The translations under genes were made by a program, and so were the position numbers. This document shows, in pieces, positions 11,863-18,763 of a stretch of 30,762 nucleotides of DNA. Origin of the DNA: Chara braunii. Lineage: Eukaryota > Streptophyta > Charophyceae > Charales > Characeae. The notes beneath the pieces were generated by a model that ran no database searches, was not told the origin of the DNA, and saw only the letters and a program-made list of their open reading frames with translations. Location of the stretch: the NCBI GenBank assembly GCA_003427395.1, contig BFEA01000527.1, positions 657,762 to 688,523 of the forward strand, given 5' to 3'. Position 1 is the first letter of the stretch. Each line of letters opens with the position of its first letter.

Positions 11863-14800
11863 GGAAAACCTCTCTGGCAGTTCATTTTTTTTCTGCGCAA
11901 ACTCTCATCTGATAATTCCGAATTTTTTCATTTTTCGGAATTCGTGGAACTTGCGGATAATTTTCGCAGTTCCGTTGTTAATTATTCATTATTATCATTA
12001 TTGTTGTTCATTTGCAGTCTGAAAATTCGAATTTTATTATTATTACTTATTTTGAATTTCGGGGGGACTGGGGGACCTAACGAACTTGCAAAATCAAGTT
12101 TCTTTTATTAATTCCTCAAATTTTTTTTACAAAGTTCCAAGTTTTCCTTTTGATTAGTGGCTCCTTATCTGGGCGATCAATCCCGCCCACCCCCCACCTA
12201 TGTTGTTGCACCCTCCTTTCTTCCCTTCTCATCTGTCTCCCTACTGCGGCATTGGTGAGTTGCCATGCCAGCAGGCTACGTCGGCAGTGACACATCAGCA
12301 GCACGTCAGCCAACAGCCGTGCCACGTCAGCAGTGGAACAGTGCCACATCAGCAACAGAGAGTGCCACGTCAGCAGTTCTTCCCCCGCCTGGTCTATGCT
12401 TACGTGCTCTCAAGCAGCCGTCATGGACCAGAAGCCAGGGGAAACGCCCGAGGCCTATCAGGTCCGGATGCTGGTTTTGATTACCGAACCAACGGTCGGA
12501 TGCGGTAGCAGCCGCAGAGAAGAAGAAGGCAGAGGATGCAGAAAAAGCGACGTGAAAAGGTATTCGGGGAGGAGAAAGTCTTACTCACTATGGCAGCGGA
12601 ATGGCGGACCGAGGCCGAGGGTGGCGCATTTAGCTACAGCGGACTCAAGATCTCGCTGTTGCTCTCCCACCTCACTGACCTCCTGGCGACGTGCATTGCA
12701 CAACAGGAGGACATCCATTCCCTCGAAAACGAGATCGAGCAAGTCAGCAGCTGCCTCAAGCAGCTGGAGCAACGACCCGTCGCCACCCTCGTCGCCAGCT
12801 CTTCGAAGACTGCAGATCGCCTCGACGCCTTGGAGATTAATGTCGGAACACTCACGGACGGCGCACGGGCACAACAAGCGGCTACTCAACAACTCGAGCA
12901 GCGGATCTGCACTGCCGCCGCTGGCCCGAGCACGTCAACATGTGAGACAATTCCGAAGTTCGATGGACAAGAAATCTTCTCCGACTCTATGAAGACGGAC
13001 CCAATTCCATGGTTCCGCCAGTTCGAGCTCAAGTTAGAGCTCCACCACACCAGCGAAGACAAGAAACACGCGTATTTGCACTCCCAGTCGGGGGGCACGT
13101 GCCAAGCTTGGTTGGACAATCTCTTGTCCACGCATGAGGTGGTGGCTTCCGAGCTACATACCAAGATCAGCTGGGCTGATCTGAAGGCGGCGTGGCATAA
13201 GTGGTTCCAAATAGAGCCGTCGGAACACCTTGCCGAGCAGCGATTGGATTGTCGAGTTCCAATGCTCGGCGTCAACGCCAGACGTACCGATGGGCTTTAT
13301 GGCCATCAAACACTACTTCATTTCGAGGTCGTGTCCGACATTATCCAACGCATTGACTCAAGCCGCGGAGACTCTCACTACAACTGCGGAGCTCTTCTTC
13401 AAGGCCGCACAGATAATCGTCACGGACACGGAGGCCAAGAACCTTCATCGTTCGCCTGCGTCAGGCCTGAGCAGAGAACAACATCGGTCGAAAGTGGACG
13501 TGGTCGCGGCAGCAACACGATTGACCCTTCAAGCGAGGCTGCATCTGCCAATGAGGGGGACAGACTCGCAGCCGCCCGGGATGGTGGCCGCCATAGCAAA
13601 GACCGTGGACGTGGCAAATCGACGACCAACACCATGTCAAACCCCGGGCCTGGTGCAGCAGCTCAAGACCCATGGACCCACTGTGGTCTCCCGGAGAACG
13701 TATACAAGATACACACGAGATTCTGGTATTGTTTGTGGTGCAATAGTGATCTCCACGACACAATGGGCTGTCCTTTGAAAACTAAAGGCAAAAATCGGGA
13801 AAGTGAGCACCGCCAAGAGTGAGTCGACGACACTCTCGACGCCTTCGGAACCGGTTGCTACGCGTGTCGCCGCCCTTCGTTCCGAGGCACATGTTGAAGT
13901 CGATAGTCCTCCCATCTTATATTCTTTTGAGGACTACGCTGCCCACCTCGTTCCTAGGCTGGGTACTCGTGCTCAAGGACAGGACGTGTGTGCGGTATCT
14001 TCTCCGTCTGGCAGCGGCGACTTATCGTCTTCAAGTGGTTCTTCATGGGATTCGGCGCGCGAGTTCAACATAGTGGTATTGGGCCCACTCAAGTCAGAGG
14101 ATTACACATGGCTTCCTCTCCGGACCATGGGCCGCTTGTCGGGACTGCAATGTGAAGCACTATGCGCTCATCTTCACACGTACTTATCAGTCTATGCACC
14201 ACCAACTTCGTCGACGGATGATGAAGTTGAGGTGGCCCACGAGTTTTGCACCCAGCGATACGGCGACAATAACGCACCACTCCTTTATATACGCATCCAA
14301 GTTGGGCAACCGTCCTGCAGCGCTTTGCTGGATAGCGGCGCGATTCACAATTTCATGAGCCAAGCCTTTATGCAAAGAGTTGGCCTTGGCGCACAAGTTC
14401 GGAGGAAGGCAAACCTGACGGCGATTAAGTTGGCGGACGGAAGGACGCAACAACTCATTGACCGCTACATCGAGGCCGTACCGATATATTTCGCACCTCA
14501 TGCATGCGAACCAATGACGTTCGACATCTTGGACATGGACTTTGATATCATTTTGGGGATGGCTTGGCTTGCAAGTGCGGATCACACGGTCAACTTTCAT
14601 CGGCAGACTTTTACCGTCCGTGACGCCTTCGGCGTCGAAGTGTCGTGTACCATTCCTCTTCCTCATCCTTCGATCCAGTGCCAAGTTGTGACAGCCAAGT
14701 CGCTCCGGGCTACTTGTGCTTACGAGCAGCCCGATGAGATAGGCCTATGTTTCCTACGAACCGTCGCGGTAGCCGACTCTTCACTCACGACCTTGTCTTC

Positions 14801-17800
14801 GGACCCCAGTGTGGTGCGGTTGCTTGACGAGTTTAGCGACATCTTAGAGTCACCTACCGGTGTGGCGTAGGACCAGCCGATCTCTCACGAGATCATTCTT
14901 GAGGCCGGTGTCGTGCCGCCGAAAGGTTGCATCTATCGCATGAGCGAGGAGGAGCTCGCGGTCCTCCGCGCACAACTCGACAACTTGTTGGACAAGGGCT
15001 AGATCCGCCCTAGTAGCTCCCCATATGGAGCACCAGTTCTCTTCGTATGAAAGAAGAACAAGGATCTACGATTGTGCATCGATTATTGCAAGCTCAACGC
15101 GCAAACCGTCAAGAATGTGGAGCCTCTTCCTCGTATTGACAATCTTCTTGAGCGATTGGGTGGCGCGAAGTACCTTTCCAAGTTGGACTTGAAGTCGGGC
15201 TATCATCAGATTTCGATACGCCCGAATGATCGCTATAAATCCGCGTTCAAGACGCGGTATGGGCATTTTGAGTGGGTGGTCATGCCTTTTGGCCTCACCA
15301 ATGCCTTGGCGACCTTTCAAGCGACAATGACCAACGAGTTTCGTGCGATGTTGGACCGGTTCGTGCCGGTCTACTTGGACGACATTCTCGTTTATAGTCG
15401 GACCTTGGAGGATCATCTTGAGCACCTTCGACGAGTGTTGGAGACGCTCCGCCGCACCAAGTACAAAGCCAATCGCGACAAGTGCGAATTTGTCCGACAA
15501 GAACTGGAATACTTGGGCCATTTTGTCACACCGGAGGGCATCAGTCCGTTGTCGGACAAGATTCAAGCCATCCAAGAGTGGTCGGAGCCGCGGAATGTCA
15601 CAGATGTCCGTTCGTTTCTTGGCCTTGCCGGCTACTACCAACGTTTTATAAAGGGATACTCGAAGATCGCGGCCCACTTGACCAAGCTTCAATGCAAGGA
15701 TCGGCCATCCGACGTCAGTGAGGATGCGCGGGGTTCATTTTTGGCCCTCAAGGCCGCGTTATTATCCGCAGAGGTCTTGTGCATCTACGACCCGTTATTG
15801 CCGACGCGCGTCCCTCCCGATGCGCTCGGCTATGGCATTGGTGTCATCCTCGAGCAATACGATGGCGTAGACGGGCACCCGGTCGAATATTTCAGCAAGA
15901 AGGTGCCTGTTGTGCACTCAATCGACAATGCACGAAAAGAGTTCCAAGCCTCCGTCCACGCGCTCAAGCGGTGGCAGCATTTTTTCCTTGGTCGAAGTCA
16001 ATCACAATGGGTGACGGACAACAATCCGTTGGTCTTTTACAAGACCCAAGATACGATCAACAGCACCATCGCCCGTTGGATGGCTTTCATCGCCAGTTTG
16101 ACCTCTTTCCTGATCACATCCCGGGGAAGTCAAACCATTTTGCGGATGCTCTTTCACGGCGTCCGGATCATTGCACTGCCGTCTATTCGACCTTCGAGAT
16201 CGATGACGACCTGGGGGACACCTTCATCCGAGGCTACTAAGCCAATCCCGAGTTTCGCGACAAGTGCACGAATTGCTCCTCTCCTAATCCGGCGCCATCG
16301 CACTACCGGATCCAAGAGGGGTACTTGCTTGTCCACACGCGGGGGAAGGACCTTTTCGTTCCAAGTTACTCTCACTTCCATAGGCGGCTTCTTGGCGAGT
16401 TCTACGACCCTCCCGCCACCGGACACTTTGGAGTCAATCGAACGATTGGCCGACTTCGCGAGCGATTTTGGTGGCCCGGCCTTCTCGGCGACATCACACA
16501 CTATTGCGAGTCATGCGAGGTTTGTCGACGCTGCAAATCCTGTAATCATCGCCCATATGGCGAGTTGCGACCATTACCGGTCCCCTTGCGCCGAAGGAAA
16601 GCGATTGCCATGGACATCACCGGGTCGTTCCCTAAGCACAAGACCGGTGTGGATGGGATTCTCAATGGGGTCGACCGACTCACCAAGTTCGCCATGTTTT
16701 TGCCTTGTCGCTATCATGCCAAGGCACCAGAGTTGGCCGAGGTTCTTTACGCTGGTTGGATTCGAACCAAGGGTTACTCCAAGGAAATCGTTTGCGACCG
16801 TGACACTCGGTTCATGTCCGATTTTTGGTTGGTGCTCGTCGAAAGATGGGCCTCATCTCTCAAGCCGAGTTCGGCTCGCCACCCCCAAACCAATGGCCAA
16901 ATGGAGAGGGCGCATCAGACCGCACAGGTTCTCCTTCGCACTCTCATCCTTCCCGACCAAAAGAATTGGTTGAGCGGCTGCCTGGTGTTGATTTGGCATA
17001 AAACTCATCCATTCATCCGGCCATTGGGATGTCACTCTTCGAGTTCGAGCACGGCTCACCGGTCACTTTCGTTGGGACCTACATTCGTCATTCAGGTGCC
17101 TGCCCACTTGCCCGTCTACCCGGTCTTTCATTGCTCCAAGTTGGCTCTTTTTACGCCAGCGGAACATGATGATTTCCCCAGGCGACGATCGCAAGACCCC
17201 ACCCTCTATGGACGGTTTTCAAGAGGTCGGCTACATCATCTCCCAGCGACGCGACGGAAACAGGCCAACAGAGTACTTGGTAAATTTTGCGTACTGCACC
17301 CATAAAGCTGACCATTGGTTGACCCGCGTGGAACTTCAAGCAACAGCTCCGGATGTTCTCGCACACTACGAAGGCAAGTTCCAAGGCAAGCCAGCATCTT
17401 CGGCTCCACGTCGTGCTCGCGTCCAGATTCCACCTCCAGATCGTCAGCTTTGCCCTCGACCTGGCTTGACTTCATAAGGAGGAAGGGGGGGGGGGGGGGG
17501 GGGGTTACATGCTGCACCTGCACATGGGCCCCAGTTAAGGGGCCCGGCGGTTGCTGAGAGGCCCCCAGGCTGAGTGCCATCCGGCACGCGCCCTGGAGGC
17601 CCACGGTGGCCCTACAAGCCGCAGGTACCAGTGAGGCAGAACTTTATTTATTTATTTTGTGATGTGTTGACCTACATTTGTCTGTGCAGACGACGTTTCG
17701 GACTGCAGGTCCCAAGGCGACGCCTTGAGCCAGGTACACAGGGACGAGGCCGTTTTCAGGCCAGGTGCATTTTGGCGTCTCGCTGCATCAGCAGCGCGGT

Positions 17801-18707
17801 CTGGATACCCAGTAGGGGCCCAGACCAAGTAGGCCGTTTTGAGGCCAGTACCTGAGGCGCGCCCAGCAGGCCCAGTGCTACTTATAGCTGGGCTGAGGCT
17901 GGGCAAAGACAGTTAGAGTAGCTCACTTCTTGAGCGACACGCTGCTGGTTGAGCATGGCGCTGTTTAGCGCTGCGCTGCGGAGTTGGAGGCTGAACACCG
18001 GAAGGCAGAGGGGCGGAGGCCATACCTGCGTTAGGGGACTTACCTGGCGCCATAGCTGGGACTCCTTGTGCGCCCGCGACGTGCACACGACGACAACAGG
18101 ACGGCGGTCAGTTGGGCGGTAGCACCTGCAGGTGAGACAGCGAGGAAGGTGACATTTTCTTCTTCTTCGCCGGTCTCCCTCTCGTCTCCCTCCTTCCTCC
18201 CTCTTCTTCCTCCTCCTTCTTCTTCTTCTTCTTCTTCATCATCAGATGCGAGAGAGAGAGAGAGGTTACATGCAGAGGATACAGGCAGAGGTTACTGTGG
18301 GCAAAGCGCCGAGGATCTGATCCGACATTTTTGAGGCTGACATTGATTGGGCATCGGCAAGGGACTATTTTTGGACTTCTCTATTGCGATCTCGGTCTTC
18401 TCCCTCGCCTCCGTCTTCGTCTCGCCTCTCCCCCCATCTCTTATCTGTGGTATCTCCCCATGTGCCTGTACAAAGGAGGGACCTTTCTTCCATGTGTGCG
18501 GTCCCTCCTCCTCCTCTCACATGTGAGGTGTATGATGGGATGTCACGTCAGGACTTAGCTTTAAGTCTTCCACTGCGCTACTTTGTGGCATTTTGTATTT
18601 ATCAGGATGTACATTGTGTGTTGATGTTTCACTGACATTGCATTGTCCATTCGGTCCTTTTCATCACATTGCGGATCCTTGGCTCGATGTACATTGCCCA
18701 ACCGGGC

Positions 18708-18763
<56 letters not shown>

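Larger units (their letters stand above)
10000..18708 (+). mobile_element. Ty3/Gypsy LTR retrotransposon, chromodomain-type, inactivated
   Basis: A complete-length element of about 8.7 kb: 5' LTR (10000-11208), primer binding site (11218), long leader, gag, protease, reverse transcriptase, RNase H, integrase, chromodomain-like tail, polypurine tract (17478-17504) and 3' LTR (17510-18708). Protease-RT-RNaseH-integrase order is the Ty3/Gypsy order. It cannot be autonomous: in-frame stops lie at 14868, 15000, 15048, 16238 and 16999, reading frames change several times in gag and pol, and part of the integrase C-terminus is missing near 17075. The LTRs are similar but clearly diverged (the TTC run is longer in the 5' copy and there are small insertions in the 3' copy). 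Both outer edges meet (TC)n tracts, so no target-site duplication can be read. Confidence 0.93.

Noticed and set aside
11566-12111. Phe-rich 181-codon frame as a possible membrane protein
   Set aside because: The composition is explained by T-runs and TTCCGA motifs; there is no start context or homology.
16325-17305. Integrase frame as an intact host gene
   Set aside because: Context between LTRs, frame changes at both ends and the deletion show it is part of the dead Gypsy pol.
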